Shown here: positions 1-11,194 of the stretch, one piece after another | Numbering within the stretch: position 1 is the stretch's first letter | Layout of the letters: every line of letters starts with the position of its first letter | Origin: Argentina anserina | Lineage: Eukaryota; Streptophyta; Magnoliopsida; Rosales; Rosaceae | Assembly (NCBI RefSeq): GCF_933775445.1 | Contig: NC_065873.1 | Location: 372,001-436,000 of the forward strand | Reading direction: 5' to 3' | DNA length: 64,000 nt | The notes under the pieces: model-generated | What the model saw: the letters and a program-made list of their open reading frames with translations, nothing else | What the model was told of the DNA's origin: nothing | Database searches by the model: none | Position numbers and translations under genes: made by a program

Positions 1-1107
1 GCATACTGTCCCACGTGGACACAATCAAGACATAATTACACCTCTTGTAAACTTCTTCAAATAACATAAATAAGTGACTTTTCGAAAATATTATCTCATG
101 TTCTACTCAACTGTTGATAGCAAATGTGAAAGTAATACTAATACTATTCAGCTTAAGATAGTAAAGACTAGACAGTATCTGGATGAAAGTGAACATGCTT
201 TTCAAGAACCCAGTTCAATGGCTAATTTTGCTTAATAATCACATGCATTGAAAAACAAATTTAGTACAGTGAAATTAAAAGTATGAAATTTGAAAAAAGA
301 GAAGAGGGCGAAAATCACCCCTAATAAAACGAAAGAAACCAGATCATGTTATGGGGGATGCTACAATGACCAGATTAACCTAAATGAAAAATCCGTTCTC
401 TCGTTGCACCGCTACAATTGAAGTTTCAGCTTTTTGCATCTAACACTTTAACATTTGTAATGAGCGATCGGGGCAATGTCTTAACCATCAAACTTCAATG
501 AATTTCTTTATATACGAAAAAGTGTTTGCTAACTAAATCAATATCTCATTAAGTTTAGCAATATCAAAATTCATTAACATTTATGTATTTTTGGATCCTT
601 GCCCAATTCTATTAAAATAGGCATGAAGAAGATAGGTTGTACATACTAGATGCACATAGCCATGAGTCCATAAGGACATGCCTTTAAACACCTCTCTAAA
701 TGTATGCAGTTCAATTGTCCGACCAATGAATATAAGAGAATGATATGATTTTACTAGTTCCAATTTCTCCAATTATTCCCATGCACAGTTTTGAAATCAG
801 TCATACATTGAATGTCAGCCTGCCTGCCCAACGTATTGACTCCAATGATCATAGCTGAATAATTGAATCAATAAATTAGACTGTAGCAAAAATCAGAAGA
901 ACTTTAACAATCACTAGAATTACTCGCTAAATTATTCAGGTAAGCAAGATTTGGGTGAGGCCAGTTCTAAGTTAACTACACATCAAAAACGTATTGTTCT
1001 CGAACCAAAATGTGAAGATCCATCCTATACAACAACACACCGCAGAATTTAATAGGGAAAGCCAACAAAAGACTGTAAACAAAAAGAACATTTAGAAGGG
1101 AGGTTAC
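1..1107 (-). other. Part of first coding intron of the SUN-type gene
   Basis: This stretch lies downstream of the splice donor at 1106-1107 on the minus strand. I found no reading frame on either strand that resembles the rest of a SUN protein, and the only ORFs are short and unrecognisable. The simplest reading is that the intron continues past the left edge of the window and all later exons are outside it. Confidence 0.5.
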
Positions 1108-1267
1108 CTCTGTATCCATCGCCTTGACTAAACCATAAGCTGATAAGGAAGACGAATCCCCAGAGAGCAAGAACTAAAGATAAAGAAACCTTATACAAGC
1201 GGCTTCTTCCGGACATGACCCTTTCCAAAGCTCTTCTTTGCAGAAGAGCTCTCCGCGACCTCTGCAT
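1108..1267 (-). CDS. SUN domain protein (mid-SUN, AtSUN3/4/5-like), first coding exon, partial
   Basis: This is the N-terminal exon of a protein that begins MQRSRRALLQRRALERVMSG, followed by a basic stretch (SRLYKV) and one hydrophobic segment at about residues 27-46. I recognise this start from plant mid-SUN proteins (Arabidopsis SUN3/SUN4/SUN5), which sit in the ER and nuclear envelope and take part in linking the nucleus to the cytoskeleton. The hydrophobic segment would be the N-terminal membrane anchor. The exon is 160 nt (53 codons plus one base) and ends at a clean donor (AGAG|GTAACC on the minus strand). The SUN domain itself and all later exons lie beyond position 1, so the call rests on the N-terminus only. 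A different membrane protein with a similar start cannot be excluded. Confidence 0.72.
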
Positions 1268-2190
1268 TGCACATCAATCCAATCCACTGCTGACTTCTGC
1301 CAAAATACAGAAATCAGTACCCTGTATGAAGCAAACAATGGACTTGACCTCCAAAAGAAAAAGATCATTAAAGTGATCAAACTAATGAAGCAAAAATAAA
1401 ATAAAGACATGGTGCCTGTGTTTAAATTTCGAATCCAAGTCAATGAAGCAAGCTGTAATGGCATTCCTATGGTCTATCAATCAATACCCAACACACACAT
1501 CTCGCAGCTTCATCTATATGTATAGAATAAGTATCTATCTTAGATTGAAAACGAAGCTAAATACCAAGACGGTTGATAAACAAAACTTGATGATGAGTAC
1601 TAACAGTACAAATCGAAAAGAAGAGAGATGTACAAGAATCCAATATGAGGTCAGTTGAGATGGGTGTTCTCAAAAGGAGCCAAATTTACCTTAGTAGACA
1701 AGCAAAGCAAGCTTTGATTCTTAAAAAGAGACGCACTTTCACCAAAGCTAATGATGAAGAAACCAGTAAAACTCACAGAACCCATTTGACTAAACTTATT
1801 TATAAGAAACCAAGAAGCAACCCAATTCCTGCCAGCTCGGTTCTGGCTGTAAAATCCACCCAAACAAGGATTCTTTTATATATAAAAAAGTTCAAATCTT
1901 TACGCCACCAAATACAAGAAAACAGCCACAAAAACAGGTTCATACGTGTATGCAGATCTTAGGGTGAGAGTGAATAATCCAATAATTGAAAATCAGATCG
2001 AATTCAAAAACAGGAAGAAGCTTTATAAAGAAAGAGGCATGCAGACCTTTATGGGAGTAAGAATCAGAAGAAGAATGGGGATCAGGGAAGTCAAGTCATC
2101 GTAGACAAGATTAGCCTAGTTTAGTTTAAGGGGATTGTGCGCGTTGCTGTTGCTGTTGCTGGAGTTGGGTTGAGGTTTAAACGTCGTCTC
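1268..2190 (-). other. Leader region of the SUN-type gene, probably with a 5'UTR intron
   Basis: This region lies between the start codon at 1267 and a TATA-like element at 2191-2200. A pyrimidine-poor stretch on the plus strand around 1290-1300 reads as a possible acceptor on the minus strand, so the leader is probably spliced. The short ORFs here have no recognisable content. Confidence 0.4.
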
Positions 2191-2200
2191 CCTTTTTATA
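2191..2200 (-). promoter_or_regulatory. TATA-like box upstream of the SUN-type gene
   Basis: The minus strand reads TATAAAAAGG, a good match to a plant TATA box. It lies about 0.9 kb upstream of the start codon, which fits a gene with a long spliced leader. CT-rich microsatellite DNA follows upstream. Inferred from sequence only. Confidence 0.4.
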
Positions 2201-2275
2201 ATGGACAAGGTGGTCTTGTTCTTCTTCATCCTCCTCTTCCTCGTCTCTCCACTCTTGTGTGTCGCTTTCTTTTCT

Positions 2276-2292
2276 TCTCTCTCTCTCTCTCT
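2276..2292. repeat. CT microsatellite
   Basis: Short (CT)n run inside a pyrimidine-rich stretch (about 2200-2350) next to the presumed promoter of the SUN-type gene. Such Y-rich tracts are common around plant transcription starts. Confidence 0.8.
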
Positions 2293-2299
2293 AACGGTT

Positions 2300-4180
2300 C
2301 CGCCGAATCTCTCTCTCTCCTCCTTGGTTTTTCTATTTCAAATCCTTTCTCTCTATACTTACGTACGTTCAAGGAGTTACCCTTTGCCCTGTTGTAACCG
2401 AGTGAAACCTTTGGGGGGTTAGATTTTTGCTCTGAGAGTTTTCGGGTTTAACCAAGACGTTGAAAGAATCCCCTCTCAAAAACAACAACAATTTGGGGCT
2501 TGCGAAACACTGCTATTAGGGAGAAGCAATTTTTCATTTCTCAAGATTGGGAATTTGCGATGGGGATTTGCTCTATAAATTTTGAATCTCCTCCAATTCT
2601 CTACTATCACTCTTAACAGAAACAGAACATCATATAGAGTCACTACAACTATTACACAAAAGTAAGCATCATCTGAAGAGTAATTAACAAATGAAATCAA
2701 TTTGAGTAAGTACCTGCTCAATTGTGTAGATGTAGCTCTAACCTCACAACCTGTGCCTTAGGCAGTTAGGCCATCCTAGAGGCTTCTAGCAATGCTGCAC
2801 AAATGATAAAAGTTTATACTTTGCACTAGGCGCTAGGGAGGAAGGATACTGAGTTTTTATAAAACTGATTTTTAATTTAGGGGACTAGCAATAGGAAATA
2901 AATTCTAACTTCCATAACAATTGTAAATCTTTTTCCATCTCTGCCAATTGCTATCTTTATATTGAGTAATTGTTTTTTTAGATCTGTTTTGCTTTAATTT
3001 TCTCGAAATTATTTTCATTTTTAATCTATTTCATGTTGAAGTTTGTTTAGAATTATAATCTCAACTATTAATACACGAAATTTATAATTCAATTGGTATG
3101 TAGTTTCATGTGAACTAAAGACGTTAAATTTGATATGAAAATATGACTTTGACACACCAATGCATTTGATTTCAAAGAGAAATACACCAATTTGCAAATG
3201 TGATCAGCAGCAATAGCTGCAGTTGCATCAATTTTCTCTTATTTACGGTAAAAACAAATCGAACCACAGTAATAAATTTGTTTATGATGGTCGACATTAA
3301 ATAATTACAATTATGGTGACTTTTGTCAGTAGTGAGCTGTAATCGCATATGATTGCTCCTGCGGAAATCTAGTAGAAGTACGTGTCCCTGCCACTCTGTT
3401 CCATTCACGTATGCATTCAATGACTCATTCCTCTCCTTAGCTGTACATTATTGTCGCTCTCTTCACTCCTAAGCTTCAACGCTGCCGACTTCTGACACGT
3501 GTCCTTTCCGACGGCGACGGAACCGTGCCACCCCATTGGAACACACATCCCCTTCCGAAAGTTCAGTTCTTTCTTACCCCCCCCACCCTGTTTTTTTACA
3601 GCCTGAATCAGTTATGTTTTTCACCGTTTGTTTTGCTGTGAAAACTGAAATAGTTATCTTCTTTCGGCTTCATATTCCCCTCGATGGTTAAATGTCACTG
3701 ATTTCCTCTCTTCTGGGTTTTCCTCAGTTGACCACAGTTTCTCTGGGTTTTCGTGTTTCCGAATGGTTATCTGAATCAGCGTAGAAAACCCAACTGGTTT
3801 GGGATGTGTTCTTCACGTCTGGACTAATATCAGCTCTTCAAAACAGTCAAAGTCTGAATCTTTCAGCTTTGAAAGAGGTAGAGTTTTTCTGTTTAACAAC
3901 TTCTCATTTACTTGGTTTATACATATTTCAGTGGCAAGCTTCTGAATTTGATTGATAACCTAACATGTGAAGCTTTATGATGAACTTAAGTCGGTGAGTA
4001 GGCAAAAAGTATGAATTACATTAAGATTATGGGAGAATGGTTTTAGTGCTCATGGATTGTTATTTGTATTTGTATCCAGATTGATTTAGGCATAGTATTT
4101 GTTCCTCTTGAAGATAATTTAATGGGTTTGTTGCTCATTTACAATGTGTGTCTGCGAGTAGAGTCATTATTTTTTTTCAG
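2300..4180 (+). other. Intergenic DNA and presumed promoter/leader of UreF
   Basis: No gene is visible. A palindromic G-box core CACGTG lies at 3496-3501 and is a plausible bZIP/bHLH site for the UreF promoter. The segment just before the UreF start has a T-rich tract ending in CAG at 4180, which looks like a splice acceptor, so the 5'UTR of UreF probably contains an intron. Confidence 0.4.
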
Positions 4181-4193
4181 ATTGAGGTGGGGG

Positions 4194-4913
4194 ATGGATA
4201 TACACAAAGAAAGCAAGGAGCAGATTTCGTCAGACTCCCTTTTGCAATGGGGCCAATGGCAACTGCTTGATTCTATCCTCCCAACCGGCGGTTTTGCGCA
4301 TTCCTTTGGTCTTGAGGCTGCAATCCAAGCTCGGATAGTCTCTGGTCCTGAAGATCTCCAAACTTTTGTAATTCATCATTTAGAAAATACTGCTAGCTTT
4401 CTCCTTCCTTTTGTGTATTCTACAACAATATCACCTGATCTGGAGAGTTTGCGTAGAAATGATAAGATATTGGATGCAATGCTAACTAATGAAGTGGGTA
4501 GAAAGGCATCTATTGCACAAGGGTCTGCTCTGATGAGAGTGGCTGCAGCTGTGTATTCAGAAATACCGTCTCTTAAATCTATGAGGGAGGCTTCTTTAAC
4601 TAATGGAGTTGTTTCTTTTCACCATGCTCCTATATTTGGGCTTATATGTGGATTGCTTGGGTTGGATAGCAATACTTCTCAAAGAGCTTTCATGTTTATC
4701 ACAATGAGAGATGTTATTTCTGCTGCAACAAGGCTGAATTTGGTCGGACCCCTTGGTGCCGCTGTTCTGCAACATCATATTGCTCCAGTTTCTGAAGCTA
4801 TACTGAATCAATGGAAAGACCGTCCGGTTGAGGAAGCATGCCAAGCTGTTCCTTTGCTTGATATTGTTCAGGGTTGTCACAACTACCTGTTTTCTAGATT
4901 ATTCTGTTCTTGA
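4194..4913 (+). CDS. UREF: Urease accessory protein UreF
   Basis: UreF is a cytosolic assembly factor. With UreD/UreH and the GTPase UreG it helps insert nickel into apo-urease, so the plant can recycle urea nitrogen. The protein is 239 residues, close to other plant UreF proteins, and carries family-typical segments: LLQWGQWQLLDSILPTGGFA near the N-terminus, then HSFGLEAAIQ, and later SFHHAPIFGLICGLLG and TRLNLVGPLGA. The frame is open further upstream to an ATG at 4122, but a splice-acceptor-like tract ends at 4180, so I place the start at the ATG at 4194 (MDIHKES). The coding region is a single exon with no breaks. The gene looks functional. Confidence 0.95.
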   Translation: MDIHKESKEQISSDSLLQWGQWQLLDSILPTGGFAHSFGLEAAIQARIVSGPEDLQTFVIHHLENTASFLLPFVYSTTISPDLESLRRNDKILDAMLTNEVGRKASIAQGSALMRVAAAVYSEIPSLKSMREASLTNGVVSFHHAPIFGLICGLLGLDSNTSQRAFMFITMRDVISAATRLNLVGPLGAAVLQHHIAPVSEAILNQWKDRPVEEACQAVPLLDIVQGCHNYLFSRLFCS

Positions 4914-5459
4914 AGGCCCAAATAGACATATCAACTGATGGAGTCTGCCTGAACTTTAGATCATGTAAGTCCTGAAAACAGTTCACTGAATTTTTTTTAT
5001 CCAATCACTAGGCTTATAATATTTTATATATAGGTGACTCAACTGTTTAGCAAACTTAGAAGTTTGTGTTGGATACATAAGTAGAAACGTAAAACATTTT
5101 GAACCTGTTCTCTTCGAGAACTAAAGAATAAAAGAGTAGCATTCCAACAGAAATAATGTTAACTCAACTTCTCTTTTTTTATACCTGGTATAATTCTAGA
5201 TAGATATCCATCAATTTCAGTGATGTCCAATTTTTATACATTGAGTAATGCTAATTTACTGTCGACTGTGCAATTTCTTTTACAAGTGGACTAGGAGATT
5301 CGTAAATGAATTTTTTTCCTGTTAAGTGATATAAGGAAGCATTTTAGTCATTTTCTTCATCTCTATGTTTTGTATCATATTAATTAGGTTGCCATGGAAA
5401 TCTATAAGATTAAAATGCTCTATATTGTCTGAATTCAGATTAATAATTTCACTTATATT
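4914..5459 (+). other. 3' flank of UreF
   Basis: This holds the UreF 3'UTR and AT-rich DNA. A GTAAGT donor-like site about 50 bases after the stop might start a 3'UTR intron. I see no other gene. Confidence 0.4.
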
Positions 5460-5752
5460 AGGTCATGGCAACAAGGAAAACTGGTTTTGGTTTGACGGTC
5501 CGCATGGACATGAATCTGATGCTCCGGTAACCTTGGTGGATTCAGAAGAATTTCTAGACTCTCGTGAATGCCTGAGTGAATTGTGGCGGAGGAACGTTTG
5601 CTAATGCCTATCCCAGAAGAGCTATGTTTGAGAAGCTCGTTCAGAAGCTTTCTGTGGTTACTGATATGGCTACTAGGCTACTATTATGTTATCATTCGAC
5701 ATCACTGTGTCCTTATTGGGAAGTGCTGACTATGATCATGTAATTACTTGGA
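5460..5752 (+). pseudogene. Unidentified coding-like fragment, frame-broken
   Basis: After an acceptor-like site (TTATATTAG at 5451-5459) one frame reads about 45 residues with a composition unlike random AT-rich DNA (ENWFWFDGPHGHESDAP, then VTLVDSEEFLDSRECLSEL), ending at a stop at 5602. A neighbouring frame continues with AEERLLMPIPEELC and then a strongly hydrophobic stretch (SFLWLLIWLLGYYYVII) up to about 5745. This looks like one protein split by a frameshift, with a membrane segment at its end. I do not recognise the family. It may belong with the RING-H2 fragment that follows, or be chance. Confidence 0.25.
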
Positions 5753-5850
5753 TTGCAAAAGAAATCATCTTTTTAAAAGGGGATGAGGTTATAGAGCTGT
5801 CCATCTCATCATATTAACCAAAACTCACTCCTGCAACTAGATTGTTCATT

Positions 5851-6139
5851 CTTGATTTGAAGAAATTAAGACTTGAGAGTTTGGAAGAAACTGTAATTAG
5901 AGATTCCATCTTGTGTCATTTGTCTTGTGGAAATTTTAGTATCTGTTGAAGAACTGATCAGTTATTTACCCTGCAAACTCCATTATCATGTCAATTGCAT
6001 TGTCCTGTGGCTGGAGATCAATCACATGTGCCCCTTGTGCCGATCCCCCTTGCCAACAGTGGAAGCCGGCATGCCATTAGCAGATGCTACAGCAAATAAA
6101 TTGTCAACTAGCTCAACTAGGAGGATCCGTAACTTATGA
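5851..6139 (+). pseudogene. Degenerate RING-H2 zinc finger fragment
   Basis: From 5903 the frame reads a RING-H2 finger: C-V-I-C, sixteen residues, then PCKLHYHVNC, WLEINHM and CPLC. RING-H2 proteins are mostly E3 ubiquitin ligases and need Cys3-His2-Cys3 zinc ligands. Here the first ligand histidine, normally in C-x-H, is leucine (CTC at 5978-5980). Upstream, the acidic/leucine-rich stretch expected before the finger (LDLKKLRLESLEETV, 5851-5895) is in another frame, and the finger's own frame has stops just before it. No promoter or start is evident. I read this as a relic of an E3 ligase gene. A spliced live gene is less likely because of the missing zinc ligand. Confidence 0.6.
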
Positions 6140-6780
6140 CTCAAGGGACTATTGGATGATTTATTATCTGCATACTAGAAGAAGATTTTTTTAATATTTT
6201 TTATTATAAATGTGGGTATTTCTTTGCCTTGTGGGTAATTATTATTTCATGGTCGTGCTATAATTTACAAGAATGTGCTTACTAGGTTACAAGCATTAAT
6301 TCCAGCTGAATAAACATGTAGGTAACTGGCTTGGTGGTAGTGGTACTATCTGGTTTACTGATCAGTGTCATCAAACATGTTGAGCAGTGTAGTTTTAACT
6401 CATTTGGTTTCAACAAAATATTTGGAAAAGTTTTAACGATACAAATAAATTACCATTGTTATTGGCATAAGATTCGACATACGATACGATGCAACTCTAA
6501 CCGCTAGTATGAGGGCTATGTCCAGAATAAAGGAAGGAGTAGCAGATTACTCATCATCGGTGTTCAGATTATATCCTTCAATTTGTTCTAGCCAATCAAT
6601 GACTAATAGAAATCTATTTTAATTTCCTAGTACTGCTCGGATTGGTTGTAAGTCGCTGAATCCTACAAGGAATTGTACTGCTCTATCTCTTTCTATATAT
6701 GATGATCGGATCAGAGTCATCGGACACATCAAAAATCTCATTTTTTTGAAGCTCACAAGACTCTCGCTACTTATAATTAT
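6140..6780 (+). other. Intergenic DNA and HSP70 promoter region
   Basis: No gene is recognisable. A TATATATG stretch near 6694 could serve as the HSP70 TATA region. By eye I found no perfect heat-shock element (alternating GAA/TTC blocks) in the last 200 bases before the HSP70 start. Confidence 0.35.
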
Positions 6781-8607
6781 ATGATGGCAATAGCCGCAGA
6801 GAGGCAGGATCCAATTGTCGGCATAGATCTCGGAACAACCTATTCCTGCGTCGGCGTTTGGCAAAACGATCGCGTAGAGATCATAACCAACGATCAAGGC
6901 AACAGAACTACACCTTCCTATGTTGCTTTCACTAATACAGGGCGTTTGATCGGTGATGCCGCTATGAACCAAGTCAACCTCAACCCAATGAACACAGTTT
7001 TTGGTATGTAATCGATCAATCCTAAATATACATCCAATAATACATATAGAAGTACGAAGTAAGAGAGTCGAATATTTACAACTAGGCTGTGTCAACAAGT
7101 TAACACCTTAAATATGTAACTCGGACATATGATCTTCCGTTAGCTAAATTGTATATATAATTATATCCAACTGAATATGCTTTTGTTTTACGATGTTTCA
7201 GGTGTAAAGAGATTGATCGGAAGGAAGTTTAGTGATGCATGTGTTAAGAGCGATATGAAATTATGGCCTTTTAGGGTTCGTGATGTGGGTGACAAGCCCA
7301 TGATTGTTATCGACTACAATAATAAAAAGATGTTATTTGCTGCTGAGGAAATATCTGCAATGGTTCTTAGTAAGATGCGTGAAATAGCAGAGACCTACCT
7401 TGGAACGATAGTAAAGAATGTTGTTATAACTGTTCCGGCATACTTCAGTAACGTGCAACGACAGGCGACACAAAATGCTGGTGTGATTGCAGATATGAAT
7501 GTTATGCGTATTATTAATGAGCCAACAGCAGCAGCTATTGCATATGGCCTTGACAAAAAGGCGACCACTGTTGGTGGTATACATGTTCTCGTTTTCGATC
7601 TTGGAGGTGGTACATTCGATGTTTCCCTTCTCAAAATTGAAGATGATATTTTTGAGGTGAAAGCTACTACGGGAGATACACATCTTGGGGGTGAAGATTT
7701 TGATGATAGGATGGTGAACCATTTTGTGAAAGAGTTCAAGAAGAAGCATATGAAGGACATAAGTGATGACCCAAAAGCATTGAGAAAATTGAGAACATCT
7801 TGTGAGAGAGCAAAAAGGACTCTTTCTTTAACCGCCGAAACCACCATCGAGATTGATTCTTTATTTGAGGGTATTGACTTCCGCTCCAAAATAACAAGAG
7901 CAAAATTTGAAGAGCTCAACATGGAACTCTTTAGAAGATGCATTGAGATTGTGGAGAATTGTGTAAATGATGCTAAAATAGATAGGAAACTTGTTGACGA
8001 TGTTGTTCTTGTTGGTGGATCTACAAGAATTCCCAAGGTACAAGAATTATTACAGGATTTTTTCAATGGTAAGGAGCTTTGCAAGAGTATCAATCCTGAC
8101 GAAGCAGTTGCATATGGTGCTGTCGTACAAGCCGCAATTTTGCGCGGTGGCATTGAGAAGGTACAAGAATTACTCTTGTTGGATGTAACTCCACATTCGC
8201 TTGGTGTAGAGTGCCACACTGGAGAATTTAAAGTTTATATCCCAAGAAACACTACCATTCCCGCCAAGAAAACTCAGTTTGCAACTACTGTCGTAGATGA
8301 CCAAATTGGTTTAATAGTTGATGTGTATGAAGGGGAAGCACCAATAGCAAGACACAACAAATTGTTGGGTCAATTTGTGCTTGATGGACTATCCTTGGGT
8401 CCAAAAGGGAAACCTCTAATCACCGTTTGTTTCGAAATCGACGCAAATGGAATTTTGATTGTATCAGCTGAGGAATGGCTAAATGGAGTTAAGAACAAGA
8501 TTATAATTTCCGATTATAAATGCAGCTTATCTAAAGTCAAACTTGAGAAGATGATCAAGAACGCAGAGAAGTACAGGTTAGAAGCTAAGGAATATAACAA
8601 GGAATAG
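6781..8607 (+). CDS. Cytosolic-type HSP70 chaperone, C-terminally short
   Basis: HSP70s are ATP-driven chaperones. Exon 1 is about 6781-7003 and exon 2 about 7202-8607, joined at [12 protein letters not shown]. Plant cytosolic HSP70 genes have an intron at this same place. The nucleotide-binding domain looks complete: [13 protein letters not shown] near residue 14, [27 protein letters not shown] and [13 protein letters not shown]. The interdomain linker [13 protein letters not shown] is present. The substrate-binding beta domain is divergent: [19 protein letters not shown] replaces the usual sequence. The protein stops after about 542 residues at [13 protein letters not shown], at the start of the helical lid; family members are about 650 and end in EEVD. 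It therefore lacks most of the lid and the EEVD tail that binds TPR co-chaperones. Start could be either Met of MMA. It may be a specialised or decaying paralogue. Confidence 0.9.
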
Positions 8608-8662
8608 AGGTTAGGCATGCGTTGGGGCGAAGCTAGCAACCTGAAGCTCTATAACTCTGATT

Positions 8663-9338
8663 AGACCTGGGACCGGTTCTAAAATACTGATTTTTCCCGG
8701 AACCGGAACCGGAATTGGAAAAAAATGGTCCGGATTTAACACTATTTTCTTCCGAAAACTGGAATCGAATCGAATCGCAAATATCGGGTCGGTTTCTGGT
8801 GTTTTTCGATTCCAAAAGTTTATTGTAATATTCATCTTCAAGCCTTAAATAATAACCATATAATATACCAACTTCAAATGCAAATACATAACGTCAACAA
8901 CCTTTTTAGTACAATTACCCAATAATCAATAATTAAAATACTCAATTATTTCAAAAACAATTGAGAGAGAGAGAGAGAGAGACGGAAAACCTAGGATTAT
9001 TTGGATTTTATGGAATAACAAAATAATAGAGGAAATCAGGGCGTAAGGCAAAACGAATAGGTTTTTTTTTTAGTTTTTATATAGTGATTAATATGAGTCT
9101 AAGAAGTAAAAAGAAAATGACGAGGGATGCGGCGACGAAAGATGTTTCGTTTAAGGATTTTTCTTATATAGTTGTAAATACTCGACTCTAACGGTTCTAA
9201 AAATATTTTAAAAATAGGAACTGAAATCGAATCGAATCGGTTGTTTCGGTACGGTTCCTCTAGGGTTAGTAATTTATTTATTTTAGAATTGAATCAAATC
9301 GACTATGTTCTAACGTTCTAAACGGTTTTGGTCTTTGG
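8663..9338. mobile_element. Possible degenerate hAT-like element
   Basis: Both ends carry CCGG/GGTTC-type sequence: AGACCTGGGACCGGTTCT at the left, and the reverse complement of the right end starts AGACCAAAACCG. Similar ACCGGTTC/GAATCGAATCG words recur inside (about 8690-8790 and 9210-9250). I could not find a convincing 8-bp target-site duplication, so borders and class are uncertain. No coding sequence is visible. A GA microsatellite is embedded. Confidence 0.3.
8961..8982. repeat. GA microsatellite
   Basis: About ten GA units, inside the possible hAT-like element. Confidence 0.85.
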
Positions 9339-9403
9339 TTGTGTACATTAATAAGTGGCGTTGGTTTACCTATCGCTCAAGCTACTGTTACTACTGTAGC
9401 GTG

Positions 9404-11151
9404 ATGCTGCTACGGCTATATGCTCGCGAGTGTCGTAGAACCTCGACCTCACTCACCTTTCCTGTCCTCCCACACCGCCCTGCGGCCTCGTTACTCTTCT
9501 CGGCCAAGTCGCAGCCCTCGCCACCCGCGGCCAACTCAACCAAGCACTCTCTCTCTCTCTCTTCTACTCTCTCAACATGCCACCACCTCACACCCAATGC
9601 AGCCAAATCTACGCCACTCTCATCCACGCTTGCGCCCGCCACCACTCCCTCCAACAAGGCCTCTCTCTCCACCACTACATGCTCTCCCACAACCCCTCCC
9701 GACCTCTTCCTTTCCAACCACCTCATCAACATGTTCTCCAAATTCGGCTACTTAGACCGCGCTCACCACCTGTTCGACCAAATGCCCAGCAGGAACCTCG
9801 TCACCTGGACCGCCCTCATTTCCAGCTACGCACAGCGGGGCCTGTCTGAGACTTGCTTTCGTTTGTTTAAATCCATGTTGCCGCATCACCTCCGGAATGA
9901 GTTCGCATTTTTCCAGCGTGCTTAGCTCCTGTGCCGATGGTGTTCATGGCCGGCAGGTACACGCGCTCGCTTTGAAATTGTGTTTGGATGCTGTTGGTAA
10001 CGTTGCCAATGCTCTTATTACAATGTACAGCTAGGTAGGCGCATTTGATGTTGGCAGAGGAGATGATGCGCGGAAGGTGTTTAAAACCATGGAGTCGCCG
10101 AATCTTATATCCTGGAACTCCATGATTGCAGGGTTTCAGTGTCGCGGGATTGGAGATCAAGCTATTCGTCTGTTTGTACAAATGCACCTTGATGGACTCG
10201 AGTTTGACTGCGCCACGCTTCTCAGCGTTTTTTCTTCTTTGAATGGAGTAGATGGCATTGATGATATGCTGGTCACTAAGTTTTGTTGTCAACTGCATTG
10301 TCTGGTTATCAAAAGCGAGTTTATATCAGGAATTGAAGTGGTCGCCACGTTAGTTAGAGCTTATTCGGATCTTGGAGGTGATGTTGCTGACTGTTACGGG
10401 CTTTTCAAAGAGACAAGCTGTCAGCCTGATATTGTTGCGTGGACAGGCATTATGATGATATATTCCCAGCGGGACCCTGAAGAAGTAGTCTGCCTTTTTC
10501 GTCAGTTACTCAGGGAGGATTTAACTCCAGACAGGTATACCTTCTCAATTGTTTTGAAAGCTTATGCTAGCCTTGCAACCGAGCGCCATGCTGCAGCGGT
10601 TCATTCTCAAGTGGTCAAAGCTGGGTTTGGGGATGACACAATCTTTGCAAATGCTTTGATCCATGCCTATGTTCGCTGTGGCTCCATTTCCTTGTCTAAG
10701 CAAGTGTTTGATGGAATTGAGTTTCGTGATGTTATTTCGTGGAATACAATGCTCAGGGCTTATGCCTTGTACGGACAAGCTGCAGAGCCTCTGCAGCTAT
10801 TTTCACAAATGGACATCAAACCAGATTCTGCTACCTTTGTTTCTCTCTGCGCTTGTAGCCATGCTGGAATGGTAGAAGAAGGGACCAGAATTTTTGACTT
10901 CATGCTTGAGAGATATGGAATTGTGCCTTTATGTGATCATTATGCATGCATGGTTGACATTCTCGGTAGAGCTGGACGAGTTGGTGAGGCTGAGAAGCTT
11001 ATAAGTAGAATGCCAATAAAGCCCGATTCTGTAGTTTGGAGTGCACTCCTCGGATCATGTAGGAAGCATAGAAATACACAGTTCGCCAAGTTAGCATCTG
11101 ATAGGCTGAAGGAGTTGGCTCCAAAGGGTTCATTAGTTTATGTACAAATGT

Positions 11152-11194
<43 letters not shown>

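Noticed and set aside
581..772. Minus-strand ORF of 63 codons as a later exon of the SUN-type gene
   Set aside because: Its sequence has no resemblance to SUN proteins and no fitting splice sites. It looks like chance.
7395..8219. Long minus-strand ORF of 274 codons within HSP70
   Set aside because: It is an antisense shadow of the conserved HSP70 exon. Such antisense frames are common in HSP70 genes.
8663..9338. Confident hAT call for the ACCGG-rich segment
   Set aside because: Ends are similar but no 8-bp duplication could be found, so it is kept only as a low-confidence feature.
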